Assembly (NCBI GenBank): GCA_016934515.1
Contig: JAFGSR010000134.1
Coordinates: 1 to 38,218 of the forward strand
Source of the DNA: Sedimentisphaerales bacterium
Lineage (GTDB): Bacteria > Planctomycetota > Phycisphaerae > Sedimentisphaerales > SM23-30
DNA length: 38,218 nucleotides
Direction: 5' to 3'
The notes beneath the pieces are model-generated. The model made no database searches. It was not told the DNA's origin and saw nothing but the letters and a program-made list of their open reading frames with translations. Position 1 is the stretch's first letter; each line of letters starts with the position of its first letter. The position numbers were made by a program, and so were the translations under genes. Below are positions 16,662 through 25,883 of the stretch, piece by piece.

Positions 16662-17402
16662 GTGAGTTCAGTTGCGGTTATTCCAGCCCGATACGCGTCA
16701 ACGCGATTTCCCGGCAAGCTCCTTGCCCAAAAGACGGGTAAATACCTGTTAGAGCACGTTTATGAGAGGGTCTGTTTGAGCCGGCGGGTGGAAAAGGTGC
16801 TAATTGCGACCGATGACGAGCGGATTGGCAAGGCTTGTGATGAATTTGGGGCCCCCTGGCGGATGACCAGCCCGGCTCATCCGAGCGGCACGGACCGGAT
16901 TGCCGAAGTTGCCGCGGAGATTGATGCCGAGGTAATTGTTAATGTTCAGGGCGATGAGCCGGACATCGATCCGAAAAACATTGACACCCTGGTGGAACTG
17001 CTGGAGACGGATGAGCAGGCGGATATGGCGACGCTGACAGCGGTTTTCGGCCCCGGCGAAGATGTCAGTAATCCCAACGTGGTCAAGGCGGTGGTGGCGG
17101 GCAGCGGGCACGCGTTGTATTTTTCGCGGTGGCCGATCCCGTTTGGCAGAGATGCCGGGGGAGTGGACAGCGGTTCGGTGATTTATCGCAAGCACCTGGG
17201 GATTTACGCTTATCGGCGGGAGGCGTTGTTGAAACTTAGCCGAATGGTGCCTACCCCGCTGGAACTGGCGGAAAAACTGGAGCAGTTGCGGGCCCTGGAG
17301 AACGGCCTGATTATCGCGACCAAAGATGTCGTGCATGAAGCGGTGGGGATCGATACGCCCGAACAATACGCTGAATTTGTCGAGCGTTATCAGAAAAAAT
17401 AA
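16662..17402 (+). CDS. kdsB: 3-deoxy-manno-octulosonate cytidylyltransferase (CMP-Kdo synthetase)
   Basis: About 246 residues, matching the usual ~248. It activates Kdo with CTP for lipopolysaccharide inner-core synthesis in the cytoplasm. The start is a GTG at 16662 behind AAGGTGA; this makes the protein begin SSVAVIPARYASTRFPGK, the canonical N-terminus. An in-frame GTG at 16647 is the alternative. Other family features: the TDDERIG segment, HPSGTDRIAE, NVQGDEPDI (metal/nucleotide site), ALYFSRWPIPF and HLGIYAYRREALLK. A Kdo pathway gene implies a Gram-negative outer membrane. No other LPS gene is adjacent. Confidence 0.94.
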   Translation: MSSVAVIPARYASTRFPGKLLAQKTGKYLLEHVYERVCLSRRVEKVLIATDDERIGKACDEFGAPWRMTSPAHPSGTDRIAEVAAEIDAEVIVNVQGDEPDIDPKNIDTLVELLETDEQADMATLTAVFGPGEDVSNPNVVKAVVAGSGHALYFSRWPIPFGRDAGGVDSGSVIYRKHLGIYAYRREALLKLSRMVPTPLELAEKLEQLRALENGLIIATKDVVHEAVGIDTPEQYAEFVERYQKK

Positions 17403-17581
17403 TTCACTTTTACAAAAACCTGAAGCTGTAAGCCGAATCTGTTGGTTAGTAATTATGGTTTTTTAAACGTAAATGTCTGTATAATGGATTCGTAGATTTC
17501 AACGTGAAGGATTATTCTTTGGGAAATTCATAGTTTTGAATTTTAAATGGGAAATATCGGATTACATATAGGATCGTTATA
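17403..17581. other. Spacer upstream of the arabinofuranosidase pair
   Basis: A TATAAT lies at 17480-17485 but no convincing -35 accompanies it (best candidate ATGGTT with a 19-base gap). AGGAT at about 17568 lies upstream of the TTG start of the GH51 gene. No regulator-binding palindrome stands out. Confidence 0.3.
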
Positions 17582-20005
17582 TTGCAAGTTCGTACTATCA
17601 ATTATTTAGCAATAACTCTTTTGTCAATACTCATTCTTTCGGCTTTTTCGTACGCTGCAGAGAAGACGGGTGAAGTCATTCTTATTCCAAACGGTTCTTT
17701 TGACAGGACCGACAACGGCGATCCCGTCGGTTGGGAAAAAACAACCTGGAGTGGTAAGGCCAGGTTAGAATATTCTTCCGATGGCCACAATGATAACGGT
17801 TGCGTGAAGATTTCCTCCGACGAAGGTGCAGATGCAGGCTGGACCACTCAGGTTGAAGTTAAACCTTTCCATAAATATAAACTGCTCGGCTGGATCAAGA
17901 CCGAAAATTTTCTGCAGCATACGGGTAAAGGGGCACTTATTAACATTCACGGCAATATGGACTTCAGGACAAATGCCATTACCGAAAACGCCGACTGGAC
18001 GAAGGTTGAAATGGAGTTCACGGCGGAATCGGATATGATCCAGATCAACTGTCTCTTTGGTGGATGGGGCCAGTCAAAAGGAACCGCGTTATATGATGAT
18101 GTCCAGTTGATTTTTATGGGCGAACCTGCCCCCCCCGAATCCAAAACAGTTGAAAGCACCGTTAGTATAGATACCAATGTTACGTTCGAGCCGATCTCGA
18201 AATACATCTACGGTCAGTTTATCGAACACCTGGGTAAGTGCATTTACGGCGGTATATGGGCAGAGATGCTTGAAGACCGAAAGTTCTACTACGCAGTTCC
18301 CGCACAGGGCAAAACGTGGGGCACAACCGACGCCGGTGCCAGAGTTTTGCGTGATTCCCCCTGGAAGGTCATCGGGCCGGAAACTTCGGTTAAGATGAGC
18401 GAAAAGATTGCCTATAGCGGTGAACATTCACCTGAGATAACCGTTACCGGACAACCCACCGGAATCTATCAACAGGAGCTTGCTCTGGTCAAGGGCAGAA
18501 AATACCAAGGCCATGTTGTTATTGCAGGCGACAAAGGTTCACTGCCGGTTGAGGTTTCACTCGTATGGGGTAAGGAAAAAAATGACCGCGAAACTGTGAA
18601 GATCACCCGGTTCAAAAAAGATTTTACAAAAGTCACCTTTGATTTTACCGCCGGCGGTGATACAGATAACGGTACACTTGAGATCGTCAGCAGGGGCAAT
18701 GGTTCCTTTGCAGTTGGTGCTGTTTCACTTATGCCTGCCGACAATATCGAGGGTTTCCGTGCCGATACACTGGCTTTGCTGAAAAAGCTTGATTCCCCCG
18801 TTTACCGCTGGCCCGGCGGCAACTTCGTCAGCGGCTACGACTGGCGTGACGGCCTGGGCGAGCGTGATCAGCGCCCTACTAGGGCTAATCCTGCCTGGAC
18901 GGGGATCGAAACAAACGATGTTGGGATGGATGAGTTTGTCCGGTTATGCCAGCTGATCGATGCCGAACCGATGATCGCGGTAAATACGGGTTTTGGCGAT
19001 GCGTATTCGGCAGCGGCGGAAGTGGAGTATGCCAACGGTTCGAGCAAAACCTTTTACGGTAAGAAAAGGGCGGAAAACGGCAATAATAAGCCTTATAAGG
19101 TTAAATGGTGGTGTGTCGGCAACGAGATGTATGGAGGCTGGCAGTTGGGGTATATGAAACTGGAGCATTATGTGCTAAAGCATAACCAGGTTGTAGAGAA
19201 AATGCAACAGGTCGATCCGACGATTAAGACCATTGGCGTCGGCAGTGTCGGGGACTGGAGCAGGGGAATGCTCGTTTCATGCAGCGATAACATGGATCTA
19301 CTGAGTGAACATTTTTATTGCCTGGGCCGCACGGACGTTGCACAGCATGTTCGCCAAATTCCCAATAATATAAAGCACATCGCCGATGCCCACCGCCAGT
19401 ATCGCAAGACTATAAATTCAATTAAAGGTAAAGATATCCGCATTGCCTTGGACGAGTGGAACTACTGGTACGGCAAGCATGTTTACGGTGAGTTGGGTAC
19501 GCGCTATTTTCTGAATGATGCTTTGGGGATCGCTGCCGGTCTGCATGAATATTTCCGCAACAGCGATATTTACTTTATGGCCAACTATGCACAGACAGTC
19601 AATGTCATCGGATGTATCAAGACGACCAAGACAGAGGCCGGATTTGCAACGACCGCGCTGCCGTTGATGCTCTATCGAAAAGAGTTCGGTACTATCCCTG
19701 TCAAGGTTGGCGATGCGGGTAATGATCTTGATGTTGCGGCGGCTTTGACAAAGGATAAAAGATCGCTGACCGTTGCCGTCGTAAACCCGACATGGAACAC
19801 CTGCAAGCTGACCTTTGATTTGGAGGGCATAAGGAGTTCAGACAAGGCAAAAACATGGGTAATAGCAGGTGATAATCCTTTCCTGTACAACACGCCCGGC
19901 CAAGAGGAAAAGGTCTCTATCAAGGCGGCAGAGTCAACGGACCTTTCGAAGGAAGTGACCTTAAAGCCCCTTAGCATTACAATGTACAAGGTTTCCTTGC
20001 GTTAA
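17582..20005 (+). CDS. Exported alpha-L-arabinofuranosidase, GH51, with N-terminal carbohydrate-binding-like domain
   Basis: 807 residues from a TTG start with AGGAT upstream. A signal peptide (NYLAITLLSILILSAFSYA) is followed by a beta-sandwich domain (~35-180; NGSFDRTDNGDPVGW) resembling CBM4/9-type modules. The GH51 catalytic barrel starts at FEPISKYIYGQFIEHLGKCI. The acid/base Glu is E515 (VGNEMYGGW) and the nucleophile Glu is E625 (LDEWNYWYG). A C-terminal beta-domain completes the family architecture. It releases terminal alpha-L-arabinofuranosyl residues from arabinan, arabinoxylan or arabinogalactan side chains, in the periplasm or outside the cell. The GH127 gene begins 43 bp downstream, so the pair probably form an operon for arabinose release. 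Confidence 0.9.
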   Translation: MQVRTINYLAITLLSILILSAFSYAAEKTGEVILIPNGSFDRTDNGDPVGWEKTTWSGKARLEYSSDGHNDNGCVKISSDEGADAGWTTQVEVKPFHKYKLLGWIKTENFLQHTGKGALINIHGNMDFRTNAITENADWTKVEMEFTAESDMIQINCLFGGWGQSKGTALYDDVQLIFMGEPAPPESKTVESTVSIDTNVTFEPISKYIYGQFIEHLGKCIYGGIWAEMLEDRKFYYAVPAQGKTWGTTDAGARVLRDSPWKVIGPETSVKMSEKIAYSGEHSPEITVTGQPTGIYQQELALVKGRKYQGHVVIAGDKGSLPVEVSLVWGKEKNDRETVKITRFKKDFTKVTFDFTAGGDTDNGTLEIVSRGNGSFAVGAVSLMPADNIEGFRADTLALLKKLDSPVYRWPGGNFVSGYDWRDGLGERDQRPTRANPAWTGIETNDVGMDEFVRLCQLIDAEPMIAVNTGFGDAYSAAAEVEYANGSSKTFYGKKRAENGNNKPYKVKWWCVGNEMYGGWQLGYMKLEHYVLKHNQVVEKMQQVDPTIKTIGVGSVGDWSRGMLVSCSDNMDLLSEHFYCLGRTDVAQHVRQIPNNIKHIADAHRQYRKTINSIKGKDIRIALDEWNYWYGKHVYGELGTRYFLNDALGIAAGLHEYFRNSDIYFMANYAQTVNVIGCIKTTKTEAGFATTALPLMLYRKEFGTIPVKVGDAGNDLDVAAALTKDKRSLTVAVVNPTWNTCKLTFDLEGIRSSDKAKTWVIAGDNPFLYNTPGQEEKVSIKAAESTDLSKEVTLKPLSITMYKVSLR

Positions 20006-20048
20006 TCTTTGATTTTAACAAGCTTATTGTTTTCGGAATGAAGAAATT

Positions 20049-22463
20049 ATGTTTTTTAAACGTGTGATTGGGAAATGTCAGTTAAGTTTGATTCTGGTGC
20101 TCGCAATTGCAGCGGCGGCAGGGGCGGAGCCGACCGGGAAGCTGGATGGGGTGGCGTTTACGGATGTCAAGATTACCGATGCGTTTTGGGCACCGCGGAT
20201 TGAGATTAACCGAAAGAATACGGTTTGGCATGATATCGCCAAGTGTGAGGAGACCGGGCGGATCGATAACTTCGACAAGGCGGCGGGGCTGATGGAAGGG
20301 AAATTCAAAGGAATCTACTTTGACGATTCGGACGTTTATAAAGTTCTGGAAGGGGCGGCCTATTCGCTGAGCAACCAGCGTGATCCGGAGCTCGAAAAGA
20401 AGGTCGATGAGATTATCGATAAGATCGCCGCAGCCCAGCAGGATGACGGATACCTGATGACTTACTATATTCTGACGGGGATGGATAAGCGGTGGACGAA
20501 TCTGGGGTCGATGCATGAGTTGTACTGTGCGGGTCATATGTTCGAGGCGGCGGCGGCGTATTATCGAGCAACGGGCAAGCGGAAGTTTCTGGATGTGGCA
20601 CTGCGGGTGGCGGATCATATTGATTCGATATTCGGCCCAGGCAAACGCAGCGATGTGCCGGGGCATGAGGAGATCGAACTGGCACTGGTGAAGCTCTGGG
20701 AGGTGACAGGGGAAGAACGATACCTGAAACTGGCGAAGTTTTTCCTGGATGAGCGGGGAACCGAGCATGGGCGAAAAAAATATGGTGCGTATTGTCAGGA
20801 CCATGCACCAATCCGGGAGCAGTCCGAGATAATGGGCCACGCGGTGCGGGCGATGTATTTGTATGCGGGGGTGACGGATATTGTGGGTTTGACGGCCGAT
20901 GAAGGTTATGCCCGGGCGATGGACCGTCTGTGGGACAACCTGACACGCAGCAAGTTGTATATCACCGGAGGAATTGGAGCCAGTCACTCAGGCGAGTCGT
21001 TTGGGGAGGAGTATTTTCTGCCGAACGAGTCGGCATACGCGGAAACTTGTGCAGCTATCGGTCTGGCGCTGTGGAGCCATCGGATGAATCTGCTGCATCG
21101 GGATGCGAGTTATTTCGACGTGTTCGAGCGAACGCTGTATAACGGACTGCTGTCGGGAGTTTCGCTGGACGGTAAAGAGTTCTTTTATGTGAATCCGCTG
21201 GAAGCGGACGGCGATTATAAATTCAACCAGGGCTCGAATTCGCGGGCGGCGTGGTATGGCTGTTCCTGTTGTCCCAGTAACGTGGTGCGTTTTATTCCGT
21301 CGGTGAGTGGGTATGTTTATGCGCAGGACGGGACGGATATTTTTGTGAATATGTATGTGGGAAGCACTGCTAAAGTAACATTAAAAAACGGGTCAGTCAA
21401 TCTGGTGCAGGAAACGCGTTATCCGTGGGACGGGCGGGTGCTGCTGCGGGTTGAACCGGAGACGCAGGGGGAGTTTGCGATTAATCTGCGGATTCCGGGC
21501 TGGTGCCGGGGTGAGCCTCTGGCGACAGATTTGTATCGGTTTGATGATAAGGTGAGCAAGGCAGATTCGCGGGTGAGTTTGAAAATCAATAAGTCGGTAA
21601 CAGCAATCGATTTGCAAAAGGGTTATGCCCGAATCGAACGCAAGTGGAAGCCGGAAGATGTGATTGAGTTGTCGATGCCGATGCCGGTGCGGCGGGTGGC
21701 GGCACATGAAAAGGTTCAAGCGGACCGGGGGAAAGTTGCCCTGCAGCGGGGGCCGATTGTGTATTGCCTGGAGGAGGCTGATAATCCGGAAATGGATCAT
21801 GTGTATCTGCCCGGCGATAAAGAGTTGGAAGGTTATCCTGTGGAGATACTGGGAGGCGTGACAGCTATAAAAGGTCGGGCGATGGCGCGGAACCTGCAGG
21901 GGAACGGAGTTCGGGAGGTGGATGTCGTTGCGGTGCCTTATTACAGTTGGAATAACCGGGGTCCGGGCAAAATGAAGGTCTGGGTGCCGAAGGCTGAGAA
22001 GTACCTCAAGGAAATCCCAAAGCCGACGATTGCCAGTCAGTCGAAGGTGACGGTTTCGCATTGCTGGGGGACGGATTCAACTAAAGCACTGAACGATCAG
22101 AAAGAGCCGGCAAATTCGCACGATAACAGTATTCCGCGGATGACGTGGTGGGACCATAAGGGATCAACGGAATGGATGCAGTACGATTTTGCCCAGCAGA
22201 CGAAGGTGGCGGGAGTGGAGGTGTATTGGTTTGACGATGCTCCGGGTGGCGGCTGCCGGATTCCGCAAAGCTGGCGGGTATTGTATAATAAGGCTGGACA
22301 GTGGAAAGAAGTAACCGGGGCGTCGAATTATGCGGTCAAAAAGGATGCCTTTAATAAGGTAACGTTTGAGGCGGTGGAAACGGAATCGCTGCGGGTGGAA
22401 GTGGAGTTGCAAACGGGGTATTCGGGGGGCGTGTTGGAGTGGAAAATATTAAACAGTAATTAG
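20049..22463 (+). CDS. Exported beta-L-arabinofuranosidase-like protein, GH127 (DUF1680), with C-terminal discoidin-like domain
   Basis: 804 residues. A signal peptide (LSLILVLAIAAAAGAEP) precedes an (alpha/alpha)6-barrel of the GH127 family (TDAFWAPRIEINRKNTVW, then DDGYLMTYY). In the characterised HypBA1 the zinc-bound cysteine cluster is Glu338/Cys340/Cys417/Cys418 and Glu322 is the acid/base. The gapless equivalents here are E316 (SHSGESFGEEY), E332 and C334 (YAETCAAIG), and C407/C408 (YGCSCCPSN), so the site is intact. Residues ~670-800 form a discoidin/CBM32-like domain (WMQYDFAQQTKVAGVEVYWF). It probably cleaves beta-arabinofuranosides, working with the GH51 enzyme just upstream. Confidence 0.9.
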   Translation: MFFKRVIGKCQLSLILVLAIAAAAGAEPTGKLDGVAFTDVKITDAFWAPRIEINRKNTVWHDIAKCEETGRIDNFDKAAGLMEGKFKGIYFDDSDVYKVLEGAAYSLSNQRDPELEKKVDEIIDKIAAAQQDDGYLMTYYILTGMDKRWTNLGSMHELYCAGHMFEAAAAYYRATGKRKFLDVALRVADHIDSIFGPGKRSDVPGHEEIELALVKLWEVTGEERYLKLAKFFLDERGTEHGRKKYGAYCQDHAPIREQSEIMGHAVRAMYLYAGVTDIVGLTADEGYARAMDRLWDNLTRSKLYITGGIGASHSGESFGEEYFLPNESAYAETCAAIGLALWSHRMNLLHRDASYFDVFERTLYNGLLSGVSLDGKEFFYVNPLEADGDYKFNQGSNSRAAWYGCSCCPSNVVRFIPSVSGYVYAQDGTDIFVNMYVGSTAKVTLKNGSVNLVQETRYPWDGRVLLRVEPETQGEFAINLRIPGWCRGEPLATDLYRFDDKVSKADSRVSLKINKSVTAIDLQKGYARIERKWKPEDVIELSMPMPVRRVAAHEKVQADRGKVALQRGPIVYCLEEADNPEMDHVYLPGDKELEGYPVEILGGVTAIKGRAMARNLQGNGVREVDVVAVPYYSWNNRGPGKMKVWVPKAEKYLKEIPKPTIASQSKVTVSHCWGTDSTKALNDQKEPANSHDNSIPRMTWWDHKGSTEWMQYDFAQQTKVAGVEVYWFDDAPGGGCRIPQSWRVLYNKAGQWKEVTGASNYAVKKDAFNKVTFEAVETESLRVEVELQTGYSGGVLEWKILNSN

Positions 22464-22523
22464 TGAAGCAGTCGGTATGGTAATTTTGGTTACGGTTGGC
22501 AGGGATGCTGGAAAAGGAAAGCG

Positions 22524-24368
22524 ATGAGCACGGAAGAATTATTGAGTAGTATTGGTAATGTTTCGGACGAGACGGAGTTTTATACGCCGATGCCCAGCGG
22601 CTACATCCGGGGACGCACCCGTTACGTGGTGATAACCGGCACGGTGATGAGCGGATTGGGTAAGGGGATTTTCTCGTCGAGTCTGGCCAAGCTGCTCCAG
22701 GACAAGGGGCTCAATGTCGAGCCGATCAAGCTGGAAGGTTATCTTAATATTGATTCGGGAACGCTGAATCCGTTTCGGCACGGTGAAGTTTTTGTGCTGG
22801 ATGACGGGATGGAATGCGATATGGACCTGGGCACTTACGAGCGGATGCTGGGTAAGGACCTCAAGGCTGTGAATTTCACCACCAGCGGGCAGATTTTTAC
22901 GCAGGTGCTGGGTAAGGAACGCCACGGCGATTACCTGGGCCGTGATGTGCAGATGATTCCGCACGTTACCGGCGAAGTAAAAATGCGTTTGCGCGAACTG
23001 GCGGTTTCCAGCGAGGCCGACGTGGTGTTTGTCGAGATCGGCGGGACGGTGGGCGACGTGGAGAATGCTTATTACATCGAAGCCATGCGCGAATTGGCCT
23101 ACGAAGAGGGGCCCAACTCGGTTTGTTTTGTAGCGCTGACTTACGTACTGGAGCCCAAGACGCTGGGCGAGCAGAAATCCAAAGCCGCTCAACTGGGCAT
23201 CAAACGTTTGATGGAAATGGGAGTGCAGCCGCACATCATCGCGTGCCGGGCGTCGAAACCGGTTACGGAAAAAGTCCGGCAAAAGATCGCCCAGTACACC
23301 AACGTACCGATGGAGCGGGTTTTCAGTATGCACGACTGCGACAGTATTTATGTGATCCCGAACATGCTACGGGAATCGGGTTATGATTTTGAGGTAATCA
23401 AGCTGCTGCGTCTGGAACAGCGGATTAATTTGAAGCGGGAGCGGGCGGCCTGGCTGGAGTGGAGCGATTTCGTGGATCGGCTGGATATGGTTCAGCACGA
23501 AGTAACCATCGGCATGACCGGTAAATACACCACCGTGCGGGACAGCTACGCCAGCATCATTCATGCCCTGGAGCATAGTGGCGCTTATCTGAATACGAGA
23601 GTCAAAATCTGCTGGATCGACACCAGTGATGTTACCGAAACCAACGTTGCCGAGAAAATGAATGGCCTGGACGGGATAATCGTTCCCGGCGGGTTCGGCA
23701 TGCGCGGCGCCGAAGGCAAGATCACCTGCATTAAGTACGCCCGGGAAAATAACCTGCCGTTTCTGGGGATTTGTCTCGGATTTCAAATGGCGGTGGTGGA
23801 GTTCGCCCGAAATGTTTGCGGATTGACCGGGGCCAACAGTGGCGAATTATCGCAGGATTGTGAACATCAGGTGATCGACATTCTGCCCGAACAGAAAAAA
23901 ATCGAAGGCTTGGGCGGCAACATGCGGCTGGGTGGTAAAGATGTGGAGATTTTCCCGGACACCTTTGCCAGCCGGTTGTTCGGGGGCAAAACTCAAGTGC
24001 GAATGCGCTTCCGCCATCGTTACGAGGTGGATCCGCAATATATTAACCAGCTTACGGAAAAAGGGCTGGTATTCTCCGGCAAGGCGCCCGGCCAGCCGAT
24101 TATGCAGATTCTGGAACTGCCCGAACACAATTATTTCATCGGGACCCAGGCTCACCCCTGCATGACTTCCTGGCCGCTGAAACCTCAGCCGATGTTTGTC
24201 GGACTGGTAGCGGCGGCGCGCAAAGCAGCTTATCCTGAAGAGGATTTGCCCGACGCCATCAGTGCAACCGAAGCAATTTTAAAACAAACCAAACAAATTA
24301 CTAGTGCAAAATCACGGGAGGATAAAAATGCCCAGCGACGACGAGAAAAAACCAAAAATCGTATCTGA
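22524..24368 (+). CDS. pyrG: Divergent CTP synthase
   Basis: 614 residues, longer than the usual ~545 because of a ~33-residue N-terminal extension and a basic C-terminal tail. It makes CTP from UTP, ATP and glutamine or ammonia. The synthetase P-loop is TGTVMSGLGKG (canonical TGGVVSSLGKG). The usual KxDPYINVDPG is KLEGYLNIDSG here, and KTKPTQ is KSKAAQ. HGEVFVLDDG and DMDLGTYER are conserved. In the glutaminase, the nucleophile C417 (GICLGFQ) and H544 are present, but the residue matching E517 of the E. coli enzyme is Cys546 (QAHPCMTS against QFHPEFTS). Its 3' end overlaps the DUF1844 gene by 41 bp in another frame. The start has AAGGAAAG upstream. It is 60 bp after the GH127 gene. Confidence 0.9.
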   Translation: MSTEELLSSIGNVSDETEFYTPMPSGYIRGRTRYVVITGTVMSGLGKGIFSSSLAKLLQDKGLNVEPIKLEGYLNIDSGTLNPFRHGEVFVLDDGMECDMDLGTYERMLGKDLKAVNFTTSGQIFTQVLGKERHGDYLGRDVQMIPHVTGEVKMRLRELAVSSEADVVFVEIGGTVGDVENAYYIEAMRELAYEEGPNSVCFVALTYVLEPKTLGEQKSKAAQLGIKRLMEMGVQPHIIACRASKPVTEKVRQKIAQYTNVPMERVFSMHDCDSIYVIPNMLRESGYDFEVIKLLRLEQRINLKRERAAWLEWSDFVDRLDMVQHEVTIGMTGKYTTVRDSYASIIHALEHSGAYLNTRVKICWIDTSDVTETNVAEKMNGLDGIIVPGGFGMRGAEGKITCIKYARENNLPFLGICLGFQMAVVEFARNVCGLTGANSGELSQDCEHQVIDILPEQKKIEGLGGNMRLGGKDVEIFPDTFASRLFGGKTQVRMRFRHRYEVDPQYINQLTEKGLVFSGKAPGQPIMQILELPEHNYFIGTQAHPCMTSWPLKPQPMFVGLVAAARKAAYPEEDLPDAISATEAILKQTKQITSAKSREDKNAQRRREKTKNRI

Positions 24369-24789
24369 CGAAAACTGGAAAGCCCAAGCCCGGCAGGAAA
24401 AGGAAAAGCTCTCTGGGCAATCCAAACAATCTGCTCAGCCCGATCATTCGGCTCAGCCGGCTCAGCCGGATTCCTCCCCGTCTGCCCCAGATGACTCAGA
24501 GCAGGATCAAACCCCGGATGAACAGCAGCCCGTTGGTATTCCGCCGGCCAGCTTCATGACCCTGATTAATTCCTATGTGATTCAGACTTATTATTGCCTG
24601 GGCAAGTTCGCCGATCCGGAAAAAGGTGAAAAACCCGAGGTTAACCTGGACCTGGCCAAGCACCACATCGATATGCTTGACGTTCTCGAAGAAAAAACCA
24701 AAGGCAATCTCACCGAGCAGGAAAAAAAGGTCCTGTCGGTTGCTTTAAACGAAACCCGCATGATGTACGTCCAGGCCGCCCAGGGTTGA
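24328..24789 (+). CDS. DUF1844-family protein
   Basis: 153 residues from the ATG at 24328, preceded by GGGAGG; an in-frame ATG at 24304 lacks this. An acidic, Gln/Pro/Ser-rich N-terminal linker (~10-75) precedes the helical DUF1844 core: PASFMTLINSYVIQTYYCLG and then AKHHIDMLDVLEEKTKGNLT. Function is unknown. It is translationally overlapped with the pyrG 3' end, and sppA follows after 77 bp, so the three are probably one transcript. Confidence 0.85.
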   Translation: MPSDDEKKPKIVSDENWKAQARQEKEKLSGQSKQSAQPDHSAQPAQPDSSPSAPDDSEQDQTPDEQQPVGIPPASFMTLINSYVIQTYYCLGKFADPEKGEKPEVNLDLAKHHIDMLDVLEEKTKGNLTEQEKKVLSVALNETRMMYVQAAQG

Positions 24790-24866
24790 AAACGTGAATA
24801 ATGGTTCTGCATGGTTGAATAAGACCGCGAACACTAACAGAAAATTTCTGTTCAAGGAGTAATCTT

Positions 24867-25871
24867 GTGAATAAGCCGATCCGAAATTTTGTAGCGTTAT
24901 CGGTGTTGTTGCTTGGATTCTTAATCGGCTGTGGCCCGACAGCTTTCGTAATTAAACCTGTTCCTGCTGCCCAGGATCTCAATGAGACGGTTCTGCAGCG
25001 CGATGATGGACTCTGGGTGCCGGACAAGATCGCGGTTATCGATGTGGACGGCATCCTGACCAACAGCAGCGAAAGCGGCCTTTTGGGCGTTAAAGACAAT
25101 CCGGTCAGCCTGTTCGGCGAAAAACTCGAACAGGCCCAAATCGATCAAAATGTCAAAGCGGTGGTTTTGCGCATCAACTCGCCCGGTGGAACAGTTGCTG
25201 CTTCGGACATGATGTACAACGAACTAACCGTTTTCAAAGCGAAAACAAAAAAACCGGTTATCGCCTGCATCCTCGACGTCGGCGCCAGCGGCGGTTATTA
25301 CATCGCCTGCGGCTGCGACGAAATTATTGCAGGTCCCTCGAGCATCACCGGCAGCATCGGCACAATCATGCAGACCGTCAGTTTCGCCGGAACCATGAAA
25401 AAGCTCGGCATCAGCGCCGAAGCCATCAAAAGCGGCCAACTCAAAGACATGGCTTCACCGCTCAAGGACTTGGCAGAAGAGGAACGACAGGTTCTCCAGG
25501 CGATAATCATGCAATTCTACGATAATTTCCTGAAAGTGGTCCTTAACGGTCGGGACGGATTGCAGCGGGATGAATTGCTCAAGCTCGCCGACGGGCGGGT
25601 GTTTACTTCCGATCAGGCCCAAGCCGCCGGACTCATCGACCGCATCGGTTACCCCCAAGACGCCATCGACCGGGCCAAACAAGTCGCCGGACTCAAAAAT
25701 GTACAGGTGGTTATGTATCATCGCCCTTACGGCTACCGCTCCAACCTCTATTCCTCCGCCGCTGAACTGGGGACCAAATCACTGGTGAACATCGAACTGC
25801 CCCATTGGCTACGCAGCGAAGGACCACAGTTCCTCTACCTCTGGCAGATAGGCGATCTGTCCGGCGATTAG
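24867..25871 (+). CDS. SppA-type S49 peptidase, lipoprotein
   Basis: 334 residues from a GTG preceded by AAGGAG. Residues 10-22 end in a lipobox (LIGC, C22), so the protein is likely a lipoprotein anchored facing the periplasm. A single S49 (signal peptide peptidase) domain shows IDVDGIL, INSPGGTV, the nucleophile Ser141 (VGASGGYY) and the general-base Lys193 (SGQLKDMASP), as in short SppA proteins. The role is to degrade leftover signal peptides or to process membrane proteins. The gene ends 12 bp before the convergent glycosyltransferase gene. The lipobox in place of a transmembrane anchor is the only unusual feature. Confidence 0.9.
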   Translation: MNKPIRNFVALSVLLLGFLIGCGPTAFVIKPVPAAQDLNETVLQRDDGLWVPDKIAVIDVDGILTNSSESGLLGVKDNPVSLFGEKLEQAQIDQNVKAVVLRINSPGGTVAASDMMYNELTVFKAKTKKPVIACILDVGASGGYYIACGCDEIIAGPSSITGSIGTIMQTVSFAGTMKKLGISAEAIKSGQLKDMASPLKDLAEEERQVLQAIIMQFYDNFLKVVLNGRDGLQRDELLKLADGRVFTSDQAQAAGLIDRIGYPQDAIDRAKQVAGLKNVQVVMYHRPYGYRSNLYSSAAELGTKSLVNIELPHWLRSEGPQFLYLWQIGDLSGD

Positions 25872-25883
25872 ACTTACCTGGAG

